Source of the DNA: Campylobacter showae CSUNSWCD
Lineage (GTDB): Bacteria > Campylobacterota > Campylobacteria > Campylobacterales > Campylobacteraceae
Direction of reading: 5' to 3'
NCBI RefSeq assembly: GCF_000313615.1
Contig: NZ_AMZQ01000001.1
Location: forward strand, 310,001-374,000
DNA length: 64,000 nucleotides
In this document: positions 52,959 to 63,107 of the stretch, in pieces
Layout: the number at the start of each line of letters is the position of its first letter
How positions within the stretch are numbered: position 1 is the first letter of the stretch
Notes under the pieces: model-generated
Databases searched by the model: none
What the model was told of the DNA's origin: nothing
Seen by the model: only the letters and a program-made list of their open reading frames with translations
Program-made: the position numbers and the translations under genes

Positions 52959-54548
52959 TTAAGCCGTCGCTCCCTCGTTCATCGCGGCGTATTCTTCAAA
53001 AGTTCCCTTAAAATCGACGACCTCGCCGTTTCCTTTGAGGTGGATGATGCGGTTAGCAAAGGCGTCGATGAGCTCTCTGTCGTGGCTCACGCAGATGACG
53101 TTGCCGACGAATTTATACAGCGCCTCGCCAAGAGCGATGATGGCCTCGAGGTCGAGGTGGTTGTTTGGCTCGTCTAGCACGAGCAGGTTGCCGCGCTCTA
53201 GCATCAGGCGGCTTAGCATCAGGCGGTGTTTCTCGCCTCCGCTTAGGCTGCCGACCGATTTTTCCTGCTCGGCGCCGCTAAACAGCATCCTGCCTAGGCA
53301 CTTGCGGATCTCGTCTAGGTCCTTGTTGTTTTCGTCTTGCAGCCACTCGTAGAGCTTTAGCTCGCCGGTGATTTTATTCGTCGTATCCTGCGCAAAATAG
53401 CTAGGCTCTATCGTCGCGCCCACGTGCACGTCGCCGCTATCTGTAGCCACCTCGCCGATGATGATTTTAGCCAGCGTGCTTTTGCCTACGCCGTTTGCGC
53501 CGATGATAGCGACTTTGTCGTTTTTTTCGAGCTTGAAGCTAAAATTTTCAAACAAAACCTTGTCGTATTTTTTGCTAATGCCGCGCACCTCTAGGATCTC
53601 GTTGCCGATGTCGCGCTTGGTGCGGAAAAGTATGCTGGGATCGCGTCTGCTTGATACCTTGATCTCCTCGATGTCGAGTTTGTTTAGCTGCTTTTGGCGG
53701 CTCGTGGCTTGGCGGGCCTTGCTCGCGTTTGCCGAGAATCGCGCGATAAATTTCTCCAGCTCCTCTTTTTCTTTTAGCTTTTTGTCGCGTTCCATCTCGT
53801 GCTGTTTGGCAACCAGCGTCGAGGCGATGTACCAGTCGTCGTAGTTGCCCGAAAACTGCCTGATTTTCTTAAAATCCACATCTAGGATGTGCGTGCAAAC
53901 CGCGTTTAAGAAGTGGCGGTCGTGGCTGATTAGCACCATCGTGCCTTCGTGGCGGTTTAGCTCGTTTTCTAGCCACTTTATACTATCGATATCAAGGTTG
54001 TTGGTGGGCTCGTCGAGGAAAAGAATGTCCGGCTTTGGAAATAGCACTTGAGCGAGCAGGACTTTAAATTTATCCGAGTTTTCGACCTCGCTCATCGGCT
54101 TTTCAAAGTCGCTAAAGCCAAGCGAGCTTAGGATTTTTTCTATACGCACTTCGTACTCGTAGCTAGGATCCTCCTCGGCGCTTATCATCTCAAGCTGTGC
54201 CAGGCGGTCGTTTATAGCGTCAGTAAACTCTTCGCTCATGTAGAGCTGTTCTTTTTCTTTTACTGCGTCGTAGAGGCGTTTGTTGCCGTATAGCACGGCG
54301 TCCTTGACGCTAAAGTTTTCAAACGCGAACTGATCTTGACCCAGCACGCCTACTTTTAGTCCGTTTTCGATGACGATCTCGCCGCTGTTTGCCTCGATCT
54401 CGCCTGAGAGGATTTTTAAAAACGTCGATTTTCCAGCGCCGTTTGCGCCGATGAGTCCGTAGCGGTTGCCGCGAGCGAGTTTTAGATTTACATCCTCAAA
54501 TAGCAACTGCGCGTTAAATCTCATTAATAAATTTTTGACTTCAAGCAT
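52959..54548 (-). CDS. ABC-F family ATPase
   Basis: The 529-residue soluble protein has two ATPase domains with Walker A GANGAGKST and GANGVGKST, Walker B FLDEPTNNLD and VLDEPNNHLD, and signature LSGGEKHRLML. The linker between them is rich in Lys/Glu (HEMERDKKLKEKEELEKFIA). It has no membrane part. ABC-F proteins act on the ribosome; this one resembles the YbiT branch. A role in resistance cannot be claimed. Confidence 0.93.
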   Translation of the reverse strand: MLEVKNLLMRFNAQLLFEDVNLKLARGNRYGLIGANGAGKSTFLKILSGEIEANSGEIVIENGLKVGVLGQDQFAFENFSVKDAVLYGNKRLYDAVKEKEQLYMSEEFTDAINDRLAQLEMISAEEDPSYEYEVRIEKILSSLGFSDFEKPMSEVENSDKFKVLLAQVLFPKPDILFLDEPTNNLDIDSIKWLENELNRHEGTMVLISHDRHFLNAVCTHILDVDFKKIRQFSGNYDDWYIASTLVAKQHEMERDKKLKEKEELEKFIARFSANASKARQATSRQKQLNKLDIEEIKVSSRRDPSILFRTKRDIGNEILEVRGISKKYDKVLFENFSFKLEKNDKVAIIGANGVGKSTLAKIIIGEVATDSGDVHVGATIEPSYFAQDTTNKITGELKLYEWLQDENNKDLDEIRKCLGRMLFSGAEQEKSVGSLSGGEKHRLMLSRLMLERGNLLVLDEPNNHLDLEAIIALGEALYKFVGNVICVSHDRELIDAFANRIIHLKGNGEVVDFKGTFEEYAAMNEGATA

Positions 54549-54779
54549 ATTTACCCTTAAATTTTACTTTTAAAATTCTAGATTGTGCCAAAAAATCGTT
54601 TAAAATTAGTATAAACTTCGGCAAAACGGAGTAATGCGCCGCTTGTGTCGACGATAAGGCGAAGTTCGGGTTTGGTAAATTTAGCTTTTTGCCGACAAAA
54701 CCGCGCTTCTTTTAACTCAAAGTCTAAAATTTCGCTAAAATCCTACATAAAATCCACGCAATCAAAGGCTGAAACAAAA

Positions 54780-55631
54780 ATGCGCATCGCAAAAACCCGC
54801 GCCAAAAATATCCTCTCGCGCTCCAAAATCGGAAGCGGAGGCTACGCGATCAATCCGTACGTAGGCTGCCCTCACGGCTGCATCTACTGCTACGCCGAGT
54901 TTATGCGCGGCGTCACCGGGCACGAGGAGGCGTGGGGCGAGTTTTTGGACGTGAAGGAATTTGATACGGCGAGCTTAGTTAAATTTGCCGCCTCGCACGG
55001 CGGCGAGCGCGTATTTATGAGCTCGGTCACCGACTGCTATAATCCGTACGAGGCGCAGTTTGGAGCTACGCGAAAAGTCCTTGAAACGCTGGCGGGCTCG
55101 GATGCGAATCTGCAAATTTTAACTAAATCAAGCCTCGTGACGCGCGACATAGACCTGCTGCAAACCACGCCAAACGTCCGCGTAGGCGTGAGTTTGAGTG
55201 TGGTAGACGAAAACCTGCGCCGCATGCTCGAGCCTCGCGCAAGTCCCGTCGCTACAAGGATCGCAGCGATAAAAAAGCTACGCGCCGCGGGAGTAAAAAC
55301 TTATATCTTCGTCGCGCCGATTTTCCCGCAGATCACGCCGGTTTTTGACATCATATCCCGCTACGGCGACGCAGCGGATGAAATTTGGTTCGATAGGCTA
55401 AATCTCTATCCAAATTTTAGGGATAAAATTTTAGCTTTCATCGGGCGAAATTTCCCCGCGCTTTTGCCGCTTTATAAGCAAATTTATCTATTTGGAGATG
55501 ATGGCTATTTTGAGCGGCTAGCGGGCGAGATCAGGCTTGCGGCGCAGGAGAAATTTGGAAGCGAGAGCGGCGAGAGGGTTAGGATATTTTTTGAGCGGAG
55601 AAAATCCGGCGCAGGTAAATTTGAAAGGTAA
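54780..55631 (+). CDS. SPL-like radical SAM protein
   Basis: From the ATG at 54780 the product is 283 residues. The motif GCPHGCIYCYAE (Cys 30, 34, 37) is the CX3CX2C site of radical SAM enzymes of the spore-photoproduct-lyase-like group found in non-sporing bacteria. RVFMSSVTDCYNPYEAQF and ILTKSSLVTRDIDLL are also typical. The substrate is unknown. The frame is open from 54645 but that part is not protein-like. It is two bases before the hydrolase gene. Confidence 0.85.
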   Translation: MRIAKTRAKNILSRSKIGSGGYAINPYVGCPHGCIYCYAEFMRGVTGHEEAWGEFLDVKEFDTASLVKFAASHGGERVFMSSVTDCYNPYEAQFGATRKVLETLAGSDANLQILTKSSLVTRDIDLLQTTPNVRVGVSLSVVDENLRRMLEPRASPVATRIAAIKKLRAAGVKTYIFVAPIFPQITPVFDIISRYGDAADEIWFDRLNLYPNFRDKILAFIGRNFPALLPLYKQIYLFGDDGYFERLAGEIRLAAQEKFGSESGERVRIFFERRKSGAGKFER

Positions 55632-55633
55632 AA

Positions 55634-56473
55634 ATGAACGTAATTTTACGGCTTTGCATCGCGCTTTGCGTGTTATATGTCGCGGTTTTAGCGCTGCTTT
55701 ATTTTTTTCAAGAGCGGCTGATATTTTTCCCGAGCAAGCTTGAGCCAAACCATGAGTTTAGCTTTGACCAGCCATTTGAGGAGATAAGACTAGACGCAAA
55801 CGGCACGTGGATAAGCGGGCTAAAATTTTTAGCGCAGAGTAGAGACGGCGGGCAAATTTATAGCGACGCGAACGGTAAACGTAAGGCAAAAAACGGTGCG
55901 GTGATATTTTTCCATGGCAATGCGGGCAATCTGCAAGGCTGGGGCAAGTACGCGCAGCATTTTACGGATTTGGGCTATGATTTTTACCTGTTTGACTACC
56001 GAGGCTACGGCAAGAGCGGCGGCAAGATAAGCTCGCAGGAGCAGCTTTATGCGGATGCGGACTTGATGATGGAGCCGGTTTTGCGGGAGTATTATGCGGG
56101 CGAGATTGCTGTGATCGGCTACTCGGTGGGTAGCGGGCTAGCGGCTCGCACGGCGCAAAAATACGGCGCCAAGCGGCTAGTTTTGATCGCGCCTTATTTT
56201 AGCCTAGAGGATTTGGCGCGCGAGAAAATGCCCTTTGTACCGAAGTTTTTAATCAAATATAAAATCCCTACGTTTGAGTTCGTCGGCGATTTTGGCGGGC
56301 CGGTGACGATATTTCACGGCGAGCATGACGAGCTAATCGGCGTGGATAACTCGCGCAGGCTGCTTAAATTTCTAAAGCTCGGAGATAAAATTTACGAACT
56401 AAACGCCGGGCACAACGATATCCTAGCCCTAGGCGAGCTTTGGGGAAAATTAGGAGAGAAGCTGTGTGAGTAG
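55634..56473 (+). CDS. alpha/beta hydrolase (BEM46/YfhR-like)
   Basis: The 279-residue protein has an N-terminal membrane anchor (LRLCIALCVLYVAVLALLYF). Its hydrolase core has the oxyanion region FFHGNAGNLQGW, nucleophile elbow GYSVGSG (Ser), an Asp in HGEHDELIG and the final His in NAGHND. Probable esterase or lipase at the inner membrane facing the periplasm. It shares an operon with the SPL-like gene. Confidence 0.88.
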   Translation: MNVILRLCIALCVLYVAVLALLYFFQERLIFFPSKLEPNHEFSFDQPFEEIRLDANGTWISGLKFLAQSRDGGQIYSDANGKRKAKNGAVIFFHGNAGNLQGWGKYAQHFTDLGYDFYLFDYRGYGKSGGKISSQEQLYADADLMMEPVLREYYAGEIAVIGYSVGSGLAARTAQKYGAKRLVLIAPYFSLEDLAREKMPFVPKFLIKYKIPTFEFVGDFGGPVTIFHGEHDELIGVDNSRRLLKFLKLGDKIYELNAGHNDILALGELWGKLGEKLCE

Positions 56474-56728
56474 GGCGGGCTGCTGCGGTAAATTTGACTC
56501 TGACGGCTTGTTTAAATTTAACAAAAAGAGGCTAAAGTTGCCGTTTTCTCCACTGTTTGCTTACTTATAATCACAAATTTGATTACCTTGCGAGCGTGAA
56601 ATTTTGACGCAGAGTAATAAATCCGAATTATGCGGCTTAAAATACAAATTTAATGCAAATCTTGATAATTAATATTCATCAAAGCAAAAAAGAATGCTAC
56701 GCGCCTTATTTTTTAGAAAGGTGGAATC

Positions 56729-57276
56729 ACGAGTTTACAAACCAAAGAGCGCTTCGGTTTAGCCGCACTAATCGGCCTAATCGCAGGCGAGTTTTTGGCT
56801 TTTGTTAAATGGGGCGGGGAATTTCCGTTGCCGTCGCGCAATCCTAAAGATATGTTTGACGCCGCTTGCGGTCCGGAAAGTCTTATTAGGGCGGCGGATC
56901 AAACCAAATTGCTCGTGTAATTTTCTAAACCCGCCGTGTGTATTTTTACGCGATTATTTGGGTATTACCGACCCGTATGCCGCGATTTACGAGTTTGCAG
57001 GGCATGCTTTTAACTACGTGAATTTTACGCATATTTTGTTTTAGATCGTTTTTTGCAGTAGCTTACTGCGTTGTTTCGGAGAGATTTCCGAAAATCACGC
57101 TTTGGCAAGGCGTTGCCGCCAGTATTTTAGCCAATATCGCCGTTTACGTTATTACTTTGCCTATTCTTGGACTTACGCCGCCTCTTTGGACGCTGCTTTG
57201 GTACGAGCACGTTTCCGAGTTTGTCGGACACGCGCCATGGTTTTGGTCTATCGAGCTTATGAGGCGAGATTTGTGA
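56729..57276 (+). pseudogene. yagU: frameshifted yagU (DUF1440) gene
   Basis: Three frames in turn spell a YagU-type inner-membrane protein. The first (to TAA at 56918) reads [20 protein letters not shown] and [20 protein letters not shown]. The second, to TAG at about 57042, reads [20 protein letters not shown] and [11 protein letters not shown]. The third, to TGA at 57274, reads [20 protein letters not shown] and [13 protein letters not shown]. Two shifts and two early stops are needed to explain this. No ATG precedes the first part. The E. coli homologue is an inner-membrane protein linked to acid resistance. Confidence 0.82.
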
Positions 57277-57438
57277 AACAGGATCACAAAAGAAAAAAGA
57301 TCCAAGCGACTATCGTAACGCATAGTCTGCAAATTTTAAATCCTCCAACGCTTCTAAACTCACAGCCAAAAGGCTTATAAACTTCAAATTTATCTAGCTC
57401 TTTACATATAAATTCAAGCTACCTTCAAATTTAAACGT

Positions 57439-57891
57439 TTAGCGCTCCTCGCTAAGCTCTAAATTTTCCAAACGCAGCGGCTTTTCGCCCTCAAAGATCA
57501 CCCCAATACCAAATGGCTCGCAAATATCTAGCGCACCCTCGGCAAATCTCATCAACCACTGCTTATCACGCGCATAAAAGGTGCATTGCGGCGAGCTAAA
57601 TGGCAGCTCGCAAACTGGTACGTCAAGCAATTTAAGCTCATCATCACTCAAACAATGTTCTCGCCTAAGCTCATCTTTTAAAAAGACAAGCGCCTCTTTT
57701 ATGTATTGGTCGATATCCTTGGCAATTCGCTCTACTAATAAAATAGCCTCATCGTCCACGCCAGTCTCGTCTTTACAGACGAGGCAAAATGGCACTTCTG
57801 TAAAGCTCTCGCTTTTTAGCTCCAGCTGCGCATACCAAATAAAACCATCATCTACCGCGACTTTTTCAAGTTCGCCAAATTTTAAAGTCAT
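57439..57891 (-). CDS. hypothetical protein (150 aa)
   Basis: A 150-residue acidic soluble protein starting MTLKFGELEKVAVDDGFIWY, with alternating strands and a helical middle. The layout is like small immunity-type (SUKH or DUF) proteins, but no family can be named. Codon choice belongs to the same style as the genes to its right and differs from the genes to its left. Confidence 0.7.
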   Translation of the reverse strand: MTLKFGELEKVAVDDGFIWYAQLELKSESFTEVPFCLVCKDETGVDDEAILLVERIAKDIDQYIKEALVFLKDELRREHCLSDDELKLLDVPVCELPFSSPQCTFYARDKQWLMRFAEGALDICEPFGIGVIFEGEKPLRLENLELSEER

Positions 57892-58077
57892 TTTTTATTC
57901 TCATTTTGTATTTTGTGATCTTGCTAGCCTCTTATGCAAAAGGCGAAATTTTAAGTAGATTTATCGTAGGCAAAAGGGCTCAAGCATCCAACACATGCGA
58001 GTTAGAGCCAAATACCGCCTTTAAATTTGCTGTCTTAGGCGCAAAACCTAAAACAGCAACTAAATTTAGCCCGCCAC

Positions 58078-58767
58078 TTAAAAGCAAAATTTCTCATCAG
58101 TGCCATTTTGCTTGCGCATAGCTTTAAAGTTAGCAAGATTGTCTTTGTCTAAAAAGTAATCTTTCTCTTTTTTATTGCGACTTTCTAGCTTTTCTATACC
58201 TTTTGCAAGGGCTGCTTTTCTATCTTCGTGAGGTGAGTTAAATTCTGGAGAAAACATCGCTTCATAGGCATTTTTCTTAGTCCATTCAAGCGCTTTATCA
58301 GAGATCTCTTGTTGTTTTTTGATATCGCAAAATGCATAAGGATTGACCACGTCGCCAACAAGCTTCATAAATGCTCCTATCGCAGCCACCATGTCAGTAA
58401 ATTTCTCGCCCTCCATGTCTATGACGCCTCTTAGCAATATCGCACGGTTTTTTGCCACGTAAAACCAAAATACCGCATCATCGCGAAGTCCGAGGTCATA
58501 AGCGCGAGCCGAGAGAACAAAAAGAGTTATCGGAGAGACCATTTGCGGAGCGTCCTGCACGATCTTTTTTGCCTTTTTGAAGTCCTCTACTTTGCCACTT
58601 TTTAGCAAGTCGTCGATCTTATCGTCAACCTTCACAAACTCAGCCTTGCCAGCATTTGCTGAGTAGTATGGTGTCACGTAGATATCGACACTTCTTACCT
58701 TGCCGTCGTTTGCTGCTGCGCTTCCTATACCAAGGCAAAGTGCCGCTAAAAATCCCAAAATTTTCAT
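58078..58767 (-). CDS. exported hypothetical protein (229 aa)
   Basis: The 229-residue product has a clear signal peptide (MKILGFLAALCLGIGSAAAN). The helical body contains a segment MVSPITLFVLSARAYDLGLR that looks like a TPR-type helix pair. No known domain. AAGGAGC precedes the ATG. Probably periplasmic; function unknown. Confidence 0.75.
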   Translation of the reverse strand: MKILGFLAALCLGIGSAAANDGKVRSVDIYVTPYYSANAGKAEFVKVDDKIDDLLKSGKVEDFKKAKKIVQDAPQMVSPITLFVLSARAYDLGLRDDAVFWFYVAKNRAILLRGVIDMEGEKFTDMVAAIGAFMKLVGDVVNPYAFCDIKKQQEISDKALEWTKKNAYEAMFSPEFNSPHEDRKAALAKGIEKLESRNKKEKDYFLDKDNLANFKAMRKQNGTDEKFCF

Positions 58768-58871
58768 ATAAGCTCCTTAATGTGTAAAATTTGGTGTTAT
58801 TTTAGCTAAAAGCAGTTGAAAAGTTGGGGTAAATTTAAGAGAAAGTCCGCAAATTTAAAGCGGACTTTGAA

Positions 58872-60209
58872 TTAATTTTTAAAACTATGTATAGGCGCTG
58901 GAATTTGGCCGCCACGAGCGATGAAGTCTGCGCTTGAAGCCTTGTTTATCTTCATCACAGGCGCTCTTCCTAAAAGGCCGCCAAACTCGATCATATCGCC
59001 CTCTTTACCTAAAGGTATGATACGAACGGCAGTTGTTTTTTGATTTATAACGCCGATAGCCGCCTCATCAGCGATCATCGCAGCTATACTCTGGCTTGGC
59101 GTATCCGCAGGTATGGCGATCATATCAAGCCCCACCGAGCATATCGCTGTCATCGCTTCAAGTTTTTCTAAATTTAGTGATCCTGCGCGCACCGCAGCTA
59201 TCATGCCCTCATCTTCTGAAACCGGGATAAATGCACCACTTAGGCCGCCAACTTGGTTGCACGCCATGACGCCGCCTTTTTTGACCGCATCATTAAGCAG
59301 AGCAAGCGCAGCAGTCGTGCCGTGCGTACCAACAGCCTCTAGCCCCATCTCCTCAAGCACACGAGCCACCGAGTCGCCCACGGCTGGCGTTGGAGCAAGA
59401 GAGAGATCGACGATACCAAATTTAACCCCAAGTCGCTCACTAGCCATTTGACCGACTAGCTGACCGATACGAGTGATCTTAAATGCCGTCTTTTTCACAG
59501 TCTCAGCCACCACGTCAAAGCTCTCGCCACGCACCTTTTCAAGCGCTCTTTTTACGACGCCTGGGCCTGAAACGCCGACGTTTATCACCACATCAGCCTC
59601 GCCCACGCCATGAAATGCTCCTGCCATGAAAGGGTTGTCCTCGACTGCGTTTGCGAAAACCACGAGCTTCGCACAGCCCATCTCTGATGCTGCTGCCGTC
59701 TCTTTTATGATGCGCCCCATGTCACGCACTGCGCTCATATTTATGCCTGTTTTTGTTGAGCCGACATTGACGCTTGAGCAAACTTTTGCAGTTTGAGCGA
59801 GTGCTTGCGGGATAGAATTTATCAAAATTTCATCGCCTTTTTGATAGCCCTTTTGAACTAAAGCCGAAAAACCACCTATAAAATCAATACCAACTTCAAT
59901 AGCCGCCCTATCAAGCGTTTTTGCGATCATCACGTAGTCTTTTGCGTCCGTTGCAGCGCCGATTATCGAGATAGGTGTCACGCTCACTCTTTTATTGACG
60001 ATTGGTATGCCTAGTTCAGCGGAAATTTCGTTACCTACACGAACTAGGTCTTTGGCTTTAGTGGTGATTTTCGCGTAAATTTTGTCGCAGGCTTTGTTGA
60101 TGTCAGAGTCGATACAGTCAAGCAAACTAATGCCCATCGTGATCGTTCTGATGTCAAAATTTTGCTCCTCGATCATCGAGATCGTTTCAGTTACGTTTTT
60201 GATATCCAT
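58872..60209 (-). CDS. UPF0210 (PFL-family, DUF711) protein
   Basis: The 445-residue protein matches the conserved UPF0210 family: N-terminal [20 protein letters not shown], middle [20 protein letters not shown], and [20 protein letters not shown]. The fold resembles glycyl-radical enzymes but the radical site is missing. The function is unknown. It is ten bases from the ACT-domain gene, a pairing conserved in many bacteria. Confidence 0.92.
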   Translation of the reverse strand: MDIKNVTETISMIEEQNFDIRTITMGISLLDCIDSDINKACDKIYAKITTKAKDLVRVGNEISAELGIPIVNKRVSVTPISIIGAATDAKDYVMIAKTLDRAAIEVGIDFIGGFSALVQKGYQKGDEILINSIPQALAQTAKVCSSVNVGSTKTGINMSAVRDMGRIIKETAAASEMGCAKLVVFANAVEDNPFMAGAFHGVGEADVVINVGVSGPGVVKRALEKVRGESFDVVAETVKKTAFKITRIGQLVGQMASERLGVKFGIVDLSLAPTPAVGDSVARVLEEMGLEAVGTHGTTAALALLNDAVKKGGVMACNQVGGLSGAFIPVSEDEGMIAAVRAGSLNLEKLEAMTAICSVGLDMIAIPADTPSQSIAAMIADEAAIGVINQKTTAVRIIPLGKEGDMIEFGGLLGRAPVMKINKASSADFIARGGQIPAPIHSFKN

Positions 60210-60218
60210 CTTTTGTCC

Positions 60219-60485
60219 TTAAATTTTGTGCATAGCATCAAAAATGGCTGAGCTTTGGATGTTTATCTTTACTTTTAGGCTCTCTCCAAGCTTGTTTAGC
60301 TCTTCTCTAAGCACCGTAAAGTCCTTATTTTCATCGCTAGAAACCACCGCCATCATCGTGAAAAAGTCGCTCAAAATAGTCTGTGAGATGTCATCTATGT
60401 TTAGCCCTAGCTCGCTAAGTTTTGCTGAGACGCCAGCAACGATACCAACTCTATCTTTTCCCACTACAGTTACGATCGCTTTCAT
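60219..60485 (-). CDS. ACT-domain protein (UPF0237)
   Basis: The 88-residue protein is one ACT domain: MKAIVTVVGKDRVGIVAGVS with the GKDRVGIV loop, then GLNIDDISQTILSDFFTM. ACT domains bind small ligands such as amino acids. It lies directly upstream of the UPF0210 gene and is likely its regulator or partner. Confidence 0.93.
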   Translation of the reverse strand: MKAIVTVVGKDRVGIVAGVSAKLSELGLNIDDISQTILSDFFTMMAVVSSDENKDFTVLREELNKLGESLKVKINIQSSAIFDAMHKI

Positions 60486-60581
60486 CTTTTCTCCTGTTAA
60501 ATTTTCTTTTAAAAGCTAAATTTGCACGTTTTTTAAATTTCAAACGTGCAAATTTATAGGTCAAATCCCCTATTTTAGAGA

Positions 60582-61682
60582 TTACTTCGAGCAAGCACTC
60601 TTGCCGTCATTTACTGGCTGGATCGCTGAGTTATCAGCCCCACCGCCGTTATTTATATTTTCTATTATCTCCCAAAGCCTTGCAGCTGCGCTCTCATAGC
60701 GTTTTGCAGTGACTGAGTTTGGCTCGTAAAAGCTCACTGGCTTGCCGCTATCACCACCCACACGAACCGCTGGCTCGATAGGAATTTCGGCTAAAATTTG
60801 AGTGTTATAAGCCTTTGCTACCTCTTCAGTCGTGCCTTTGCCAAAGATATCATACTCTTTGCCGTTATCTGGGCAGATAAAGCCACTCATGTTCTCTATG
60901 ACACCAGCGATTGGGATGTGAAGCTTCTCAAACATATCTAGCGCACGTTTGCTATCATCAAGGGCTACAACTTGAGGTGTTGTGACGCAGACACCTGCCG
61001 TTACTGGCACACTTTGAGCTAGAGTTAGCTGCGCATCGCCCGTTCCCGGAGGCATGTCGAGGAACAAGACATCAAGCTCGCTCCAAAGCACATCTCTTAG
61101 CAGCTGCTCGATCGCTTTCATGATCATCGAGCCACGCCAGATAAGGCTCATGCCCTCTTCCATCAAGACGCCCATACTCATCATCTCCACGCCGTGGCTA
61201 AGTATCGGCTTTAGCTTGTTGCCAACGACTTGTGGCTGGGTATTTACCTCACCTAGCATTCTTGGGATATTTGGTCCGTAGATATCAGCGTCTAAAATTC
61301 CCACTTTTTTGCCAAGTTTTGCCATTGAGATGGCTAAATTTAGAGTTGTGGTTGATTTGCCAACGCCGCCTTTACCAGAGCTTACCATTACGAAATTTTT
61401 AACTTGAGGTGCTATATTTTTGCCACTTTGGCTGTTACTTTTCTCCTCAGGCATCTTTGGCTGGATCAAATTTAGCACGTACTCGTTTGAGCCCATGACA
61501 CGTTTGATGTCCGCTTTTAGCTCATTTGCCACATCAGGGCTTGAGCTAACGATCTCGACCTCGATTAAAATTTTATCGCCAATCTCAACATTTTTTACAA
61601 ACCCAAAACTAACTATATCCTTTTCAAAGCCCGGATATATGACACCTTTTAGTCTATTTAAGACCTCTTCTTTATTTAACAT
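60582..61682 (-). CDS. apbC: Mrp/ApbC-family Fe-S cluster carrier ATPase
   Basis: The 366-residue protein has an N-terminal MIP18/DUF59 domain ([20 protein letters not shown]). The P-loop ATPase has [51 protein letters not shown] and [12 protein letters not shown]. The usual CxxC is reduced to a single Cys in the last motif. It carries Fe-S clusters to targets. It overlaps thiC by seven bases; ThiC is a [4Fe-4S] enzyme, which suits the pairing. Confidence 0.93.
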   Translation of the reverse strand: MLNKEEVLNRLKGVIYPGFEKDIVSFGFVKNVEIGDKILIEVEIVSSSPDVANELKADIKRVMGSNEYVLNLIQPKMPEEKSNSQSGKNIAPQVKNFVMVSSGKGGVGKSTTTLNLAISMAKLGKKVGILDADIYGPNIPRMLGEVNTQPQVVGNKLKPILSHGVEMMSMGVLMEEGMSLIWRGSMIMKAIEQLLRDVLWSELDVLFLDMPPGTGDAQLTLAQSVPVTAGVCVTTPQVVALDDSKRALDMFEKLHIPIAGVIENMSGFICPDNGKEYDIFGKGTTEEVAKAYNTQILAEIPIEPAVRVGGDSGKPVSFYEPNSVTAKRYESAAARLWEIIENINNGGGADNSAIQPVNDGKSACSK

Positions 61683-63007
61683 TTTTCTCCTTTTTCTAGA
61701 TCTTTTGAAATTTTATATGCACAAAATTTTGGTCCGCACATCGAACAAAAATGAGCGCTCTTAAACGCATCTTCTGGCAAGCTCTCATCGTGAAGTTCTC
61801 TTGCTTTTTTTGGATCAAAGCTAAGCTCAAACTGCTTGTTCCAGTCAAATGCGTATCTCGCATCGCTCATCGCATGGTCTTTTTCGATAGCTCCAGCTTT
61901 GCCAAGCGCGACGTCTGCGGCATGAGCTGCTATCTTGTGAGCTACGATGCCCTCTCTTACGTCATTTTCATTTGGTAGTCCTAGGTGCTCTTTTTGCGTC
62001 ACATAACAAAGCATGCTAGCACCGTGATATGCTGCCATCGTACCACCTATCGCTGAAGTGATATGATCATACCCCGCGCCGATATCACTAACAAGCGGCC
62101 CAAGCACATAAAATGGGGCGTCATGGCAGAGCTCTTGTTCGATTTTCATATTATACTCAATTTGATTTAATGGCACATGGCCAGGGCCCTCTATCATCAC
62201 CTGCACATCTTTCTGCCACGCACGAAGTGTTAGCTCTCCAAGCACCTTTAGCTCGCTAAGTTGTGCCTCGTCTGTTGCGTCGTAAAGACATCCTGGGCGA
62301 AGTCCGTCGCCAAGCGAGAGCGAGACGTCGTGAGCGGCGCAAATTTCTAAAATTTGATCAAAAATTTCATAAAATGGATTTTGCCTATTTAGCTTTGACA
62401 TGTAGCTTGCACTTAGGCTGCCGCCCCTGCTTACTATGCCCATTTTACGCTTTTTAACAAGCGGCAAAAACTCACGTAAAAAGCCAGCGTGTATCGTAAA
62501 GTAACTCACCCCTTGCTTTGCTTGCTTCTCTAGCACGCTCAAAATTAGCTCATTTGTGATATTTGTAACCTCTTTTGCCTCTTTTAAAATTTCATACATC
62601 GGCACCGTGCCAACTGGCACGCTTGAATGCTCTATGATTGCACTTCTAATAGCATCCAAATCGCCGCCCGTGCTTAGATCCATGACCGTGTCAGCGCCGT
62701 ATTTTAGGCAAATTTGCAGCTTTTCAAGCTCGGCGTCTATATCGCTGCTTAGGCTTGAGTTGCCGATATTTGCGTTGATTTTGGTTTTGGCCTCCCTGCC
62801 GATCGCCATCGGGAGCAAATTTTCGTGATGGATATTGGCTGGGATTATCATCTTGCCTGCGGCGACCTCGCTCCTAACGAGCTCGGGATCTAACATTTCA
62901 ACCTGCGCTACGTAGTTCATCTCGGGCGTTATGACGCCTTTTTTAGCGTAGTACATCTGCGTCGGAGTTTTGTCGGCGGAGTCAAATTTGACCCGAAATT
63001 CTTTCAT
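61676..63007 (-). CDS. thiC: phosphomethylpyrimidine synthase
   Basis: The 443-residue product has [57 protein letters not shown] and the C-terminal cluster site [12 protein letters not shown]. ThiC converts AIR to HMP-P for thiamin synthesis through a radical SAM reaction. The ATG at 63007 (AAGGAG upstream) is preferred to the ORF start at 63097. No TPP riboswitch is seen in the 100 bp before it. Codon style changes near 62.65 kb inside the gene. Confidence 0.96.
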   Translation of the reverse strand: MKEFRVKFDSADKTPTQMYYAKKGVITPEMNYVAQVEMLDPELVRSEVAAGKMIIPANIHHENLLPMAIGREAKTKINANIGNSSLSSDIDAELEKLQICLKYGADTVMDLSTGGDLDAIRSAIIEHSSVPVGTVPMYEILKEAKEVTNITNELILSVLEKQAKQGVSYFTIHAGFLREFLPLVKKRKMGIVSRGGSLSASYMSKLNRQNPFYEIFDQILEICAAHDVSLSLGDGLRPGCLYDATDEAQLSELKVLGELTLRAWQKDVQVMIEGPGHVPLNQIEYNMKIEQELCHDAPFYVLGPLVSDIGAGYDHITSAIGGTMAAYHGASMLCYVTQKEHLGLPNENDVREGIVAHKIAAHAADVALGKAGAIEKDHAMSDARYAFDWNKQFELSFDPKKARELHDESLPEDAFKSAHFCSMCGPKFCAYKISKDLEKGEKC

Positions 63008-63107
63008 GTTTTTCTCCTTAAAAATTTTGGTTCTAATCTTACTCAAAAAAGATAAAAACAAGCTTTTGGGATGTATAATATCGTAACACTTCGCCAAAGG
63101 AGAAATT

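Noticed and set aside
54645-54779. longer start for the SPL-like radical SAM protein
   Set aside because: The extra 45 codons are not protein-like, and the family begins close to the ATG at 54780.
62908-63107. TPP riboswitch ahead of thiC
   Set aside because: Only 100 bp separate thiC from the divergent ispDF and no CUGAGA-type THI-box core is present.
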